Shown here one piece after another: positions 51,454-60,207 of a stretch of 64,000 nt of DNA. Source of the stretch: Yinghuangia sp051388915 (lineage in GTDB: Bacteria; Actinomycetota; Actinomycetes; Streptomycetales; Streptomycetaceae). A program made the position numbers and the translations under genes. The DNA is taken from contig NZ_JBPKBH010000025.1 of assembly GCF_051388915.1 (NCBI RefSeq), forward strand, positions 1 through 64,000, in the 5' to 3' direction. The notes below the pieces were generated by a model. That model worked only from the letters and a program-made list of their open reading frames with translations, did not search any database and was not told the DNA's origin. Position 1 is the first letter of the stretch; each line of letters starts with the position of its first letter.

Positions 51454-52542
51454 ATGCACGATCTGAAAGCGGCACCCGGTCCGGATGCGCTGGATGAACT
51501 GGACCTCCAGCTCGTGCACGCCCTCCAACTGGTGCCGCGCGCCGCGTGGACGGACCTGGCGCCGATCCTCGGTGCGTCCCCGGCCACCCTCGCGCGGCGC
51601 TGGCGGCGCATGGAGTCCGCGGGTGCCGCGTGGACGACCTGCCACCCGGGACTCCGGTACGGCGCGCAACTCCCGGTCGACGTCGCGGCGTTCGTCGAGG
51701 TCTCGGTGGTCCCGGGCCGGGTCGTCGAGGTGGCCGCGAGGCTGGCGCGGCACCGGCAGACCGTCGCGATCGAACACCTCACCGGCGACCGCGACCTGCT
51801 GGTGAGCGTGATCGCGGTGGACGCGGGGCGGCTCGCGGACTACCTCCAGACGCATCTGCCGTCCGTGCCGGGCATCACGCGCATCCGCGTCCAGATGCCG
51901 CTGCGCATGTACCAGGAGTCCGGCGCCTGGCGGCTGCGCACCCTGGACCGCGACCAGCGGCGGCGGCTCGCGGAGCTGCCGCGCCCGCGTCCGGACCACG
52001 CCGCCCAGCCGTTGGACGCCGACGACGTGGCCGTCCTCACCTGCCTCGGCCCGGACGGACGCCTCAGCACCGCCGAACTGGCCCGCCGCCTCAACCTCAG
52101 CGGCGTCACCGCGGCCCGGCGCCTGGCCCGGCTCGTGGGTTCGGGATACGCCCGGTTCCGCTGCGAGGTCGCGCGCTCGCTCACCGGCTGGCCGGTGACC
52201 GCGACCTGGTGGCTGCGCATCCCGTCCGGCGAACTCGACTCGGTCGCAGCCGAGTTGATCACGATCGGCGACGTACGCATGTGCGCCTCGATCACCGGCC
52301 CTGCGAACCTGATGCTGGTCATGTGGCTCCGCCACTCCGCCGACGTCGGCTCCCTTCAAGCCGAATGGTCCCGCCGCTTCCCCCGCATGGACGTCCTCGA
52401 CTCGGCGCTCACCCTCCAGGCCATGAAGTCCATGGGCCGCCTCCTCGACGCAGACGGCTACAGCACCGGATTCGTCCCCCTCTTCCCGGGCCCGGCCGCA
52501 CCGACGGCGACGACGACTCCTCCGGCGCGCGAACTATCGTGA
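51454..52542 (+). CDS. Lrp/AsnC-family regulator with two Lrp units in one chain
   Basis: The 362-residue protein is about twice the normal Lrp length and has two copies of helix-turn-helix plus RAM-like domain: LDLQLVHALQLVPRAAWTDL with a second module starting LDADDVAVLTCLGPDGRLST, residues about 17 and 187. Doubled AsnC proteins are typical of streptomycetes and act as feast/famine-type or local regulators. It diverges from the GH3 gene by 119 bases, so GH3 is the natural target. GAGAGG lies before ATG 51454. Similar in layout to the regulator at 57453. Confidence 0.88.
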   Translation: MHDLKAAPGPDALDELDLQLVHALQLVPRAAWTDLAPILGASPATLARRWRRMESAGAAWTTCHPGLRYGAQLPVDVAAFVEVSVVPGRVVEVAARLARHRQTVAIEHLTGDRDLLVSVIAVDAGRLADYLQTHLPSVPGITRIRVQMPLRMYQESGAWRLRTLDRDQRRRLAELPRPRPDHAAQPLDADDVAVLTCLGPDGRLSTAELARRLNLSGVTAARRLARLVGSGYARFRCEVARSLTGWPVTATWWLRIPSGELDSVAAELITIGDVRMCASITGPANLMLVMWLRHSADVGSLQAEWSRRFPRMDVLDSALTLQAMKSMGRLLDADGYSTGFVPLFPGPAAPTATTTPPARELS

Positions 52543-52721
52543 CCCATCAGTTCCTTCATGCGCCCAGCCCCGAAGGAGCCCAACGCCTTCGGTGACGCTC
52601 CCACCCGCCGCCCCGTTCGTGTTCCCGTTCCCGCTTCTTGTCCACATCGCGTCCCCCCGGAACTCGGCTTTGCGGCCGTACGTCCAAGCTGGCCTCAGGG
52701 CCAACTGGACGAGATTCGGGG

Positions 52722-53099
52722 GTGGTTCGCGTGGGCGGGGCGGATTGGCGGCGCGTGCTGGGACGGTCGGTGGCCTGCACCTTGGGCGGCCTTGTCGCCT
52801 TGGTCGCCTTGGTGATGGTCGGAGAGTCACGGTGTTCCGACGAAAGCGTTCCGGCGCACGAGTGGTTGCTGGCCTGCGGGGCCTTGGCAGCGGGTGGCAC
52901 CGGTGCGGCCCTCCTCCTCGTCGCCATGGAACGAGCCCGGCTCAGCGGGAACCGCATCCGCCGCACCGCGATCGGGTGGCTGGCCGTACTCGGCTGCCTC
53001 CTGGCCTTCCTGTACGTGCCGATCGACCTGTTCGTGATGATGAGCCTGCGCTCCAACCACGGCCTCGGAAGCGTGACCGACTGCGGCGGGGGCGCGTGA
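52722..53099 (+). CDS. Small membrane protein of unknown function
   Basis: The 125-residue protein (from GTG 52722) has three hydrophobic segments: SVACTLGGLVALVALVMVG, LACGALAAGGTGAALLLVAM and IGWLAVLGCLLAFLYVPIDL. Loops are short and charged. GGGGG lies just before the GTG; an ATG start at 52638 would add an Arg-rich stretch that looks non-coding. It lies 170 bases upstream of a Ser/Thr kinase on the same strand, with a separate promoter-like TAGGCT at 53205-53210 between them. Function unknown. Confidence 0.65.
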   Translation: MVRVGGADWRRVLGRSVACTLGGLVALVALVMVGESRCSDESVPAHEWLLACGALAAGGTGAALLLVAMERARLSGNRIRRTAIGWLAVLGCLLAFLYVPIDLFVMMSLRSNHGLGSVTDCGGGA

Positions 53100-53269
53100 C
53101 GGCACGGGCGACGGCAGCCACGACCTGCGCAGTCATCCGCGTGGCGGTCCGTCTCGCGCGGCCGTGCAGTTGCCGTTGTGCCCTTCCGGGGGGCCGCATG
53201 TCGCTAGGCTCGTCGCGCAGTTCGTCGGCCGGCCGGTCGGCGGCCGTCCGCCTTGAGGAGTCCCGCCGC

Positions 53270-54937
53270 ATGCGCGTTCTGGCGTCGCGCTACGAGCTTC
53301 ACGAGACCGTCGGACGCGGCGGCATGGGCGAAGTGTGGCGCGGCCGTGATCGCGAACTCGACCGTACCGTGGCCGTGAAGGTGCTCCCGGCTGAGCTCAC
53401 CCGGCACGACGAGTTCCGCGCCCGGTTCCGGCGCGAGGCACGCGTCGCCGCGTCGCTGTCGCACCACGGCGTCGCGGTCCTGCACGACGTAGGCGAGGAC
53501 GACGGCGGCGGCGAGTCGGTGCCGTTCCTCGTCATGGAGTTCGTAGCGGGCGCCACGCTCGCGGAGGAGGTCCGCGGGGGTCCTCTCGCGCCGGACCGCG
53601 CGGTGGGGTTCGCCCGCGACATCGCCGACACGCTCGTCCACAGCCACGGACAGGGCCTGGTGCACCGCGACATCAAACCGTCGAACGTGATGCTCACCCC
53701 GGCCGGCGGCGTCAAGGTCCTGGACTTCGGCATCGCGAAGGCGCTGGCCGACACCGCCACCCGACTCACCTCCACGGGCGGCATGGTCGGCACGCCCGCC
53801 TATTTGTCCCCGGAGCAGATCGACGGCGCGGACGTGGACGGGCGTACCGACGTCTATTCGCTCGGCTGCCTGCTGTACGAACTCCTCACCGGACGCCCGC
53901 CGTTCACCGGCGACTCGCCGTTCGCGGTGATGAACCAGCACCTGTCGAAGGCCCCTGCCGCACCGTCCGAACTCCGGCCCGAAGTGCCCGCGTCCGTCGA
54001 CGCCGTCGTACTGCGCGCGTTGGCCAAGAAGGCGGACGAACGCTATCCGGACGCAGGCTCGTTCCGTGCCGCGCTGGAGCAGGTCCGGGAGGCCGCACGG
54101 CAGACTGTCGTCGCCGTTCCCGCACCGCCGCCGATCGCGTCGGCGCCGACGGCGCACGCCTACCGGTCGGAGGCCGTTCCCGCCGCGTGGCCTCCGGGAG
54201 CTGTCGGTGTGGCCGGGCCCGCGTCCGGGAGCGGGCCCGCGGCGGGTGCCGCGTGGTCCAGCCCGCCGATTCCGGGGCAGCCGCCCGGGCCTCCGCCCGT
54301 CCCGGCAGGCCCGAACGGGATGAACGGGGTGGGCGGCGCAGGTCCGTACGCCCCGATGGTCTACCCCGGTCCCGGCGGCTACCCCCCGCCGTCGGGCGCG
54401 CCCCGACGTCCTACCTCCGCCGCACCACTACGAGACCGGCTGACCGCGGACTCGGCCCTGGCGCTGATCGGCTGCGTACTCGTCGCCTACCTGCAACTGT
54501 CGGACGTCGGGCAGTGGTCCCACGACGGCGTGTCGAAGTCCTCGCGCATCGTCTGGGTCGCGGGGCTCCTGGCGCTGCCGTGGGCGCCGCGGGTCAGCGC
54601 CGCACTCGTGTGGGGCGTGGCGGCGTTCGCCGCGGTCGACCCCCACGTACACCGCGACAAGATCATCGCCGTCCTGCTCCTGTGGGGCGCCGCGCTGCTG
54701 ATGTGCTTCTGGATGGCCGTACGCCGCGATCCCCGCCGCGGCGCGCTCGCGGTCGTGTGCGGATGGCTGGTGTTCCGGATGGCATCCGACGCCTTCGACA
54801 CCCGGTTCGGCGAGTCGTACGAGAACGCCGCGACCAACGCGTTCTGGGTGATGTTCGTCGTGATGCTCCTGACGACCGCCGTCGCCGACGTCCTCGAATT
54901 CCGCAGCCGCGCCCGCAGCCGACCCCCCGCCGTCTGA
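53270..54937 (+). CDS. PknB-like serine/threonine protein kinase with Pro/Gly-rich linker and membrane domain
   Basis: The 555-residue protein has a complete Hanks-type kinase domain: GRGGMGEV loop, Lys37 in VAVK, HRDIKPSN from residue 134, DFG and VGTPAYLSPEQ. A linker of about 110 residues rich in Pro, Gly and Ala follows, then about four membrane segments (LALIGCVLVAYLQLS and others). The first 35 residues align almost without change to the kinase at 40804, so the two are paralogues that differ in the linker and tail. No PASTA sensor domain is present. GAGGAG lies before ATG 53270. Confidence 0.9.
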   Translation: MRVLASRYELHETVGRGGMGEVWRGRDRELDRTVAVKVLPAELTRHDEFRARFRREARVAASLSHHGVAVLHDVGEDDGGGESVPFLVMEFVAGATLAEEVRGGPLAPDRAVGFARDIADTLVHSHGQGLVHRDIKPSNVMLTPAGGVKVLDFGIAKALADTATRLTSTGGMVGTPAYLSPEQIDGADVDGRTDVYSLGCLLYELLTGRPPFTGDSPFAVMNQHLSKAPAAPSELRPEVPASVDAVVLRALAKKADERYPDAGSFRAALEQVREAARQTVVAVPAPPPIASAPTAHAYRSEAVPAAWPPGAVGVAGPASGSGPAAGAAWSSPPIPGQPPGPPPVPAGPNGMNGVGGAGPYAPMVYPGPGGYPPPSGAPRRPTSAAPLRDRLTADSALALIGCVLVAYLQLSDVGQWSHDGVSKSSRIVWVAGLLALPWAPRVSAALVWGVAAFAAVDPHVHRDKIIAVLLLWGAALLMCFWMAVRRDPRRGALAVVCGWLVFRMASDAFDTRFGESYENAATNAFWVMFVVMLLTTAVADVLEFRSRARSRPPAV

Positions 54938-55070
54938 ACGCCGGACACCGCCCAAACTCCGAGCCCCATCCCCCGGGCGCGATCCCACGCCACAGATCGC
55001 GCACCGAGCGTCAACGCCTCGCTGCCGCCGGACGCCGCTCGCGCGATCAGTCCTGGAACGTGTCGACCGT

Positions 55071-55502
55071 TTGCGGGAGCCGTACCTTTCCCTCACACCC
55101 GACCCGACAACACAGGGAGACCGGATTGACGGACAGCCGATCATCCGCACCCGGCGCCAAGTGGACGTCCACCTCCGCAAAGTCCCGCGCCGAGGTCCCA
55201 CCCTCTATTGGCGCCCTCGGTACGCGTACTGGACGGGCATGGCCGGAGACCCCGCGACGGCACGCGGCATGTACGCGGTCCTCATCCCCGACCTGGCCCA
55301 CCTCCACGGCCCACGCCACCGCATCACCATCGACGCCCGCATCGAACACGCCCGCTGGATAGGCGAGTCCGGCAACGCGGCCGCAGCGCGGGACATGTAC
55401 GCAGGGCTGATCGCCAAATTCACCACACGTCGCAATCCCCTCTCACAGGATCTCGCGGAACACCACGCTTGGTGGACAGCACGCGCACAAGACGCCAAGT
55501 AG
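55071..55502 (+). pseudogene. TPR-protein fragment
   Basis: From about 55200 the frame reads YAYWTGMAGDPATARGMYAV, then ARWIGESGNAAAARDMYAGL, two degenerate copies of the TPR unit found at the end of actinomycete NB-ARC/TPR proteins. Sequence before 55200 looks random. The expected N-terminal ATPase and most TPRs are absent, so this is probably a relic of such a gene, though a short functional protein cannot be excluded. Confidence 0.55.
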
Positions 55503-55647
55503 TCCCACCCTGCTGCCATCCCCGCACGAACACCCCCACGCCGCATAAGAATTCCTACGGCATTCCGCCCCGCAGGCCGTTGCCGGACTCCACCAACTTC
55601 CGCCGATGCCGCTAAATCCCCCGCGTGGGCCCGGCGTTCCGGAAGCC

Positions 55648-56000
55648 TCAGAGCACGGGATACAGGGTGAAACCCAGCGGGGAAGACAGTGTCGACGGGG
55701 TCTGCCGCAAGCGGTCGATGGCCTCGTCGATGCACCCGAGGTCGAGGAGATTCCGGGCCAAGGCGCGGGCGGTGGTGGGAAGGTGCGGTTCAAGGACGGC
55801 GACCGCGTCTTCGGAGCGGCGACAAGTCGGCGAGTCGCAGTCGTCGCAATGTGGCCCGGCGGCGATTCGACACAAGCAGGTCAGCGACTGCATCGCTACG
55901 ACCGGCGTCCGCGGCGACATCGACCAGCGCCTCAGTCGCGGAGCCGTCGGCAATGAGTGGGAACGACAGCCGCGAAGGCCTCGACGCCGCGGCTGTAAGA
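55648..56000 (-). pseudogene. Frameshifted helical-repeat (TPR-like) relic
   Basis: On the minus strand about 55960-55840 reads TEALVDVAADAGRSDAVADL, and after a frame change near 55830 the message goes on as RSEDAVAVLEPHLPTTARAL and LARNLLDLGCIDEAIDRLRQ to a stop at 55648. Both halves have native codon bias and helical-repeat pattern, but no start or complete domain. It is the decayed end of a repeat protein and lies beside the other TPR relic. Confidence 0.55.
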
Positions 56001-56036
56001 CTTAGGCGAGCGGCTCGCGTTGGGGCTGTTGAGTGG

Positions 56037-56447
56037 TCATTGGCCTCGGCGTTCGGTGCCTGGTTGATCGGAGAGGCGTTGGATGGCGTCGTGCCAGGTG
56101 ACCGGCAGGTCTGCGGGGGTGGTGTGCCAGAAGGCGTGGGTGAACGACTTCATGGCGGGGCGCATGGCTTGGGTTGCGGCTGCGTGTGGGTCCGAGTTGG
56201 CGTAGCGGTGAAGGGTATCGCGGTCGTGCCAGACGGAGAGGGTATGGAAGACGCGGCGGAAGGGTTGGGCGATCAGGGAGGCGCTGTACGCTCCGGGCGC
56301 GTTCTTGACCTGTCTCCACGACGCCATCGACTTGGCGAGGAAGGCGGGGACGTGTGTGAGGGAAGTCAGTTCGAAGCGCGAGGCCATGACGAACAGCCGC
56401 ATGTCGGGCGGCGGGGCTTGTGGGGAGATCCAGTTCAGCGTGGGCAC
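56037..56447 (-). CDS. DUF3291 / monooxygenase-like small protein
   Basis: The 136-residue protein has a ferredoxin-like ABM fold pattern: FVMASRFELTSLTHVPAFLA, then FHTLSVWHDRDTLHRYANSD, where the W.D...L...Y pattern is typical of DUF3291 and of spheroidene-monooxygenase-like proteins. It may bind or oxidise an aromatic compound; the role is not known. GTG 56447 follows AAAGG and opens the domain; upstream frame looks non-coding. It lies 47 bases after the VOC gene on the same strand and is probably in one operon with it. Confidence 0.7.
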   Translation of the reverse strand: MPTLNWISPQAPPPDMRLFVMASRFELTSLTHVPAFLAKSMASWRQVKNAPGAYSASLIAQPFRRVFHTLSVWHDRDTLHRYANSDPHAAATQAMRPAMKSFTHAFWHTTPADLPVTWHDAIQRLSDQPGTERRGQ

Positions 56448-56494
56448 GGGTAACGGCCTTTCGGTTACGGGATTTGGTTGAGCAAGAGGTGTGG

Positions 56495-57367
56495 TCAGCG
56501 GGTGGTGAAGAACAACCCCGCGTGCGTGTCGTGGGCGGAGACGAAGAAGCCGTCGGAGGTCGGCCTTGTGTCGATTCCCGCGCGTTCGACGACGTCGCGG
56601 GCGGTGATGAGGTCGCGGACGGCTATGGACATCGCGGCCAAGTAGGAGGCGGCGGGGGTGGGTTCGTCGGGGAGGACGTCGTCCGCGTGCGAGGACCGGA
56701 CGATGCGCAGTTGGACGTGATCGGTGCTCAACACGGCCAGTGGGCCGTCGAGTTCGGGGACGGTCTCCAGGAGGAAGCTGTAGCGGCGGGTGATTGCGTC
56801 GAACTTCGTGTCCTCGGCCACGATCAGCACTCCGTCGAGACCGCAGGCGGTGTTCGGGTGTTCGAGGTAGCGCGGCTGGTGCACGTACCTGCGGGTGAGG
56901 TGCTGGGCGATGCCCACATAGCCCTCGGGCGTCGCGTCCGGGGCCAGGTGCACGGCGCGGGCGCGCATGGTGCGAAGGCCGTCCTCGGTGTCGACGTCGC
57001 GTTCCAGGGCCAGTACGCCTGATGTGCACAGGCCGGACGCGGTCAGCCTGCGGTGCGTGGCCGCGGCGTCGTGGGTCTCCAGGTTGAGCAGGCGGAAGCC
57101 CTCGTACTCGTCGGCCATGGCCTTGGTGTGCCACGGGTCGGGTGCGGACTCGTCGACGATGCCGAGGAGTTCGATGTAACCGTCGCCGAACAGGGCACAC
57201 CGGTTGGCCGTGCAGCCCGGCGTCGGAGCCGCCCCGGGAGCGGCCGCCAACAGGTGCCGAGAGCGGGGGCTGAGGGTGAATCCGAGTGCGGTGTACGTGC
57301 GCTCCAGAGCGTCAAGGTCCCGCGTCAGGATGCCGGTGTGGTGGATTCCGTGGATGTCTCGTCGCAT
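56495..57367 (-). CDS. VOC-family protein (glyoxalase-like domain, two modules)
   Basis: The 290-residue protein starts IHGIHHTGILTRDLDALERT, the typical first strand of glyoxalase-like VOC proteins, and has DGYIELLGIVDES and GYVGIAQHLTRRYVHQPRYL as module boundaries. The second half repeats the fold (VAEDTKFDAITRRYSFLLET, VQLRIVRSS). Conserved His in HHTG and Glu in YIELLG could bind metal. It diverges from a doubled Lrp regulator and is followed by a DUF3291-like gene. Similar proteins are often called 'VOC family protein' without a known substrate. Confidence 0.82.
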   Translation of the reverse strand: MRRDIHGIHHTGILTRDLDALERTYTALGFTLSPRSRHLLAAAPGAAPTPGCTANRCALFGDGYIELLGIVDESAPDPWHTKAMADEYEGFRLLNLETHDAAATHRRLTASGLCTSGVLALERDVDTEDGLRTMRARAVHLAPDATPEGYVGIAQHLTRRYVHQPRYLEHPNTACGLDGVLIVAEDTKFDAITRRYSFLLETVPELDGPLAVLSTDHVQLRIVRSSHADDVLPDEPTPAASYLAAMSIAVRDLITARDVVERAGIDTRPTSDGFFVSAHDTHAGLFFTTR

Positions 57368-57416
57368 GAGCGGGATCCTGACGCGCGGTCGGCCGCCGGG
57401 TGCCGAAGCGGCCCCG

Positions 57417-57452
57417 TTCGGCCGGAATCCGACGGGGATCTAGGCTGACCGG
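57417..57452 (+). promoter_or_regulatory. Leaderless promoter of the Lrp-family gene
   Basis: A -35-like TTCGGC (57417-57422), an 18-bp spacer and a -10-like TAGGCT (57441-57446) end six bases before GTG 57453. No ribosome binding site exists, so transcription probably starts at the start codon. Confidence 0.65.
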
Positions 57453-58493
57453 GTGGAATCGGACGCAATAAACGGGCTTGGCTCGATCAACGTGCTCGAC
57501 GTGCTGGACGTGAAGCTGATGCACGCGCTCCAGGTGGACGGCCGCGCGCCGTTCGCGCGGATCGCCGAGGTGCTGGGGGTCTCGGACCGCACGGTGGCGC
57601 GGCGGTACGGCCGGCTCAGCACCGCCGGGACCGCGCGCGTGGTCGGCGTGGCGTCCAGCGACCGGCTCGGGCGCGCGGAATGGCTCGCCCGGCTGCGGGT
57701 CCTTCCCGGGAACGCGGCGTCGGTCGCCCACGCACTGGCCCGTCGGCCGGACACCGCCTGGGTCACGGTTGCCGGCGGCGGCACCGAGATCGTCTGCATC
57801 ATCCGGGTGACGGGCGAACAGCCCTTGCCTGCGGACGCGTTCGGGCGTGACTGGCCCTTCACCCGAGTCGATGTCCATCGACTGCTGCGTCCCGCGATGC
57901 GGCAACGCCGTTGGCGCGGGCGGACGTCGGCGCTGACCGACGACGAAGTCGCAGCCTTGCTCGGTCCGGTCGCTTCGCACGACACCGCAAACGGCGCGCC
58001 GGTGCCCCTGAGTTCACTGGACCGAAGGCTCCTCGACGCGCTGGCCGTCGACGGGCGGGCCGCCTACCCCGAACTCGCCCGCCGCGTCGGCTGGTCGGAG
58101 ACCGCCGTCCGCCGCCGCCTGGACCATCTGCGCCGCTCGCAGGTCCTGCACTTCGACGTCGAGGTCGAACCCCGGCTGTTCGGCGGGGCCGTCCAATGCC
58201 TGCTCTGGATCAACGCGGCTCCCGCCCACACCCGCCGACTGGTCCAGGCCGTGGCCTCGGACGACGAAGCGGCGTTCGTCGCCACGACCACCGGGCCGCA
58301 CAACGTGTTCGCCATCGCCGTCTGCCGCGACGCGGCCGCCCTCGACACCTACCTCGCAGACCGGATCGGCTCGCTTCCCGGCGTCCACAGCATCGCCACC
58401 ACCACTGTCAACGCGTACGCCAAGCGCGCCGCTCCGACGCCGATCCCGCATCTGCGCCGTGAACCGAACGCGGCGTTCAATCAGGGGCAGTGA
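57453..58493 (+). CDS. Lrp/AsnC-family regulator with two Lrp units in one chain
   Basis: The 346-residue protein has two AsnC-type helix-turn-helix regions (LDVKLMHALQVDGRAPFARI near residue 19 and LDRRLLDALAVDGRAAYPEL near 190), each followed by a RAM-like alpha/beta part. It diverges from the VOC/DUF3291 pair and probably controls it. Its layout is that of the regulator at 51454, which also diverges from an enzyme gene. Start GTG 57453 with leaderless-type promoter. Confidence 0.88.
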   Translation: MESDAINGLGSINVLDVLDVKLMHALQVDGRAPFARIAEVLGVSDRTVARRYGRLSTAGTARVVGVASSDRLGRAEWLARLRVLPGNAASVAHALARRPDTAWVTVAGGGTEIVCIIRVTGEQPLPADAFGRDWPFTRVDVHRLLRPAMRQRRWRGRTSALTDDEVAALLGPVASHDTANGAPVPLSSLDRRLLDALAVDGRAAYPELARRVGWSETAVRRRLDHLRRSQVLHFDVEVEPRLFGGAVQCLLWINAAPAHTRRLVQAVASDDEAAFVATTTGPHNVFAIAVCRDAAALDTYLADRIGSLPGVHSIATTTVNAYAKRAAPTPIPHLRREPNAAFNQGQ

Positions 58494-58535
58494 CACACGA
58501 CATATGACGGAGTGTCAGCATTTCACGTGGAGTCA

Positions 58536-58564
58536 TTGCAGCTCAACGGGCTGATGCCTAGGCT
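58536..58564 (+). promoter_or_regulatory. Promoter of the F420-type reductase gene, leaderless
   Basis: TTGCAG (58536-58541), a 17-bp spacer and TAGGCT (58559-58564) form a good sigma-70-type promoter. TAGGCT ends six bases before ATG 58571, with no ribosome binding site, so the mRNA should begin at or near the ATG. Confidence 0.75.
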
Positions 58565-58570
58565 CCGGGC

Positions 58571-59059
58571 ATGTCCGAGAACCTCACACCGGAGGAGTTC
58601 GTCACGCCGTCGCGCGACGAGATTCCCGCGATCAGCCGCCAACACGTCCAGGGCCTGGAAGCCACCGACGACGATTCCGTGTGGATCTACGGCGGGATGA
58701 ACCACGTCCTCATCCACACGGTCGGCCGCCGGTCCGGCAACCTGCACAAGGTCGCGCTGCCGTTCTGGGTCGACGGGGACGGGCACCGTATCGTCGTGGC
58801 GTCGTTCGCGGGGGCCCCGAAGAACCCGGCGTGGTTCACCAACCTGAGCGACCGCACCGCCAATCCGCAGTTGCTGGTGCGCGTACAGGGCGCCACCTAC
58901 TGGAGTGACCAGCAGGTTCTCGACGGGGCGGACTACACCGACACGTGGGCGGCCCTGACCGCCGAACGCCCGTTCTACCGGGACTACCAGGCCAACTGCG
59001 GGCGTCGGATCCCGCTCGTCCGCCTGCCCGAGACGGTCCGGATCGCCACCCGCGGCTGA
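58571..59059 (+). CDS. Deazaflavin (F420)-dependent nitroreductase-family protein
   Basis: The 162-residue protein has the Ddn-like split-barrel pattern: VLIHTVGRRSGNLHKVALPF (GRxSGxxxxxPL motif), then RIVVASFAGAPKNPAWFTNL (N-P-xW-xxN motif) and the loop NPQLLVRVQGATYW. This family uses F420H2 to reduce quinones, nitro compounds and other electrophiles in actinomycetes. Together with the LLM protein at 21115 it indicates F420 use by the host. Its transcript appears leaderless. Confidence 0.9.
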   Translation: MSENLTPEEFVTPSRDEIPAISRQHVQGLEATDDDSVWIYGGMNHVLIHTVGRRSGNLHKVALPFWVDGDGHRIVVASFAGAPKNPAWFTNLSDRTANPQLLVRVQGATYWSDQQVLDGADYTDTWAALTAERPFYRDYQANCGRRIPLVRLPETVRIATRG

Positions 59060-59205
59060 CCGGATCGGCCGCGGCGCCCCCGGCCACCGCGCCCCCGGAT
59101 GCGCGGAGGCCGGGGAGCACGGCGGCCGGGACGTGATCCTGCGTGCGTTCGAGGCACGCGACCGGATGCCGATGCCCCTGGCTCCGGGCTCCCCGGCCCC
59201 CGCAC

Positions 59206-60126
59206 TCAGACGGGGTCGAACCGGAGCCCGGCGCCGCGAGTCCCGAAGATGTCGGTGGCCATGCGGTCGCCGATCTCGGCCGCGTCCCAGCGGCGGCCGC
59301 CGGCGGCGGTGGCCTTGCGCTCGCTCCAACCCCGCATCCAGACGATACGGTCCTCGATAGACCGGATGACCTGGCCGGTGACGTGCTGGGCCTCGTCGCT
59401 CGCCAACCAGGCGACCAGCGGTGAGCTGTTCGACGGGTCCATGGGGTGCCACTCGTCGTCGGGCACGTCCTCCGGCTCGATCACCTCGCCGGCACCGGGC
59501 ATCGTCGCGGTGATCCGCGTCAGGCCCGACGGGCCGACCGCGTTGACGGTGACGCGCGAGCGGTGGAGTTCGAGTGCCAGCGTGAGCGTCATCCCGACGA
59601 TGGCGGCCTTGGCGGCGGCGTACCCCGTCTGGCCGAAGTTGCCGGTCAGACCGGCCCCCGACGTGGTGTTGACGATGCGGCCCGTCGAGCCCGGCGTCTC
59701 CTTGGCCCGCGCCCGCCAGTACTTCGCGGCGTGGTGGCACGGCGACCACGTCCCGGCGACGTGCACGCGCAGGACGGCGTCGAAGTCCTCGCGCGGCATG
59801 TTCCAGACGGCCGCGTCACGGACGATCCCCGCGTTGTTCACCAGGACGTCCAACGAGCCGAACGCGTCGATCGCCGTCGCGATCATGTCCCCGGCCTGCT
59901 CATGGTCGGCCACGTCCCCGTAGTGGACGCGCGCGGTGCCGCCGCGCTCCTCGATCAGCTTCACCGTGGTGTCCGCGGCGTTGCCCGCGCCCTCGCCGCG
60001 CACGCTGCCGCCGAGGTCGTTGACCAGCACGTGGGCTCCCTGCCTTGCGAGCTCCAGCGCGTGCGCACGTCCGATCCCGCGCCCCGCCCCCGTGACTACC
60101 GCCACCTTGCCGTCCAGAAGTCCCAT
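59206..60126 (-). CDS. Short-chain dehydrogenase, 3-hydroxyacyl-CoA dehydrogenase-like (HSD17B4 type)
   Basis: The 306-residue protein has TGAGRGIGRAHALELARQGA and VNDLGG near the start, the diagnostic pattern of the dehydrogenase part of multifunctional protein 2 (HSD17B4) and its bacterial relatives. NNAG, the Ser in NTTSGAG and YAAAK complete the active site. It probably oxidises 3-hydroxyacyl-CoA in fatty-acid or steroid breakdown. GAAAGGA lies before ATG 60126. The C-terminal 50 residues extend beyond the usual SDR end. Confidence 0.9.
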   Translation of the reverse strand: MGLLDGKVAVVTGAGRGIGRAHALELARQGAHVLVNDLGGSVRGEGAGNAADTTVKLIEERGGTARVHYGDVADHEQAGDMIATAIDAFGSLDVLVNNAGIVRDAAVWNMPREDFDAVLRVHVAGTWSPCHHAAKYWRARAKETPGSTGRIVNTTSGAGLTGNFGQTGYAAAKAAIVGMTLTLALELHRSRVTVNAVGPSGLTRITATMPGAGEVIEPEDVPDDEWHPMDPSNSSPLVAWLASDEAQHVTGQVIRSIEDRIVWMRGWSERKATAAGGRRWDAAEIGDRMATDIFGTRGAGLRFDPV

Positions 60127-60178
60127 GCCGTTCCTTTCAGCACCTGCCATCGGCAACCCAGGCCAGAGGATCATCTAC

Positions 60179-60207
60179 TTTATACTTTCTACTCTGTCTG
60201 GACACAA
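60179..60207 (-). promoter_or_regulatory. Promoter of the minus-strand SDR gene
   Basis: On the minus strand TTGTGT (60207-60202), a 17-bp spacer and TATAAA (60184-60179) give a good promoter about 50 bases before the SDR ATG. The surrounding block (60175-60200) is unusually AT-rich for this genome and contains TACTTTATACTTTCTAC, a near-repeat of ACTTT words that could serve as an operator. Confidence 0.6.

Noticed and set aside
48602..51466. 954-codon plus-strand frame through the gap and across the GH3 gene
   Set aside because: It runs through N bases and opposite a well-supported GH3 protein; the composition is non-natural.
55443..55793. 116-codon minus-strand frame
   Set aside because: Composition is Pro/Cys/Ser-rich without natural bias, and the neighbouring frame carries the TPR-like relic.
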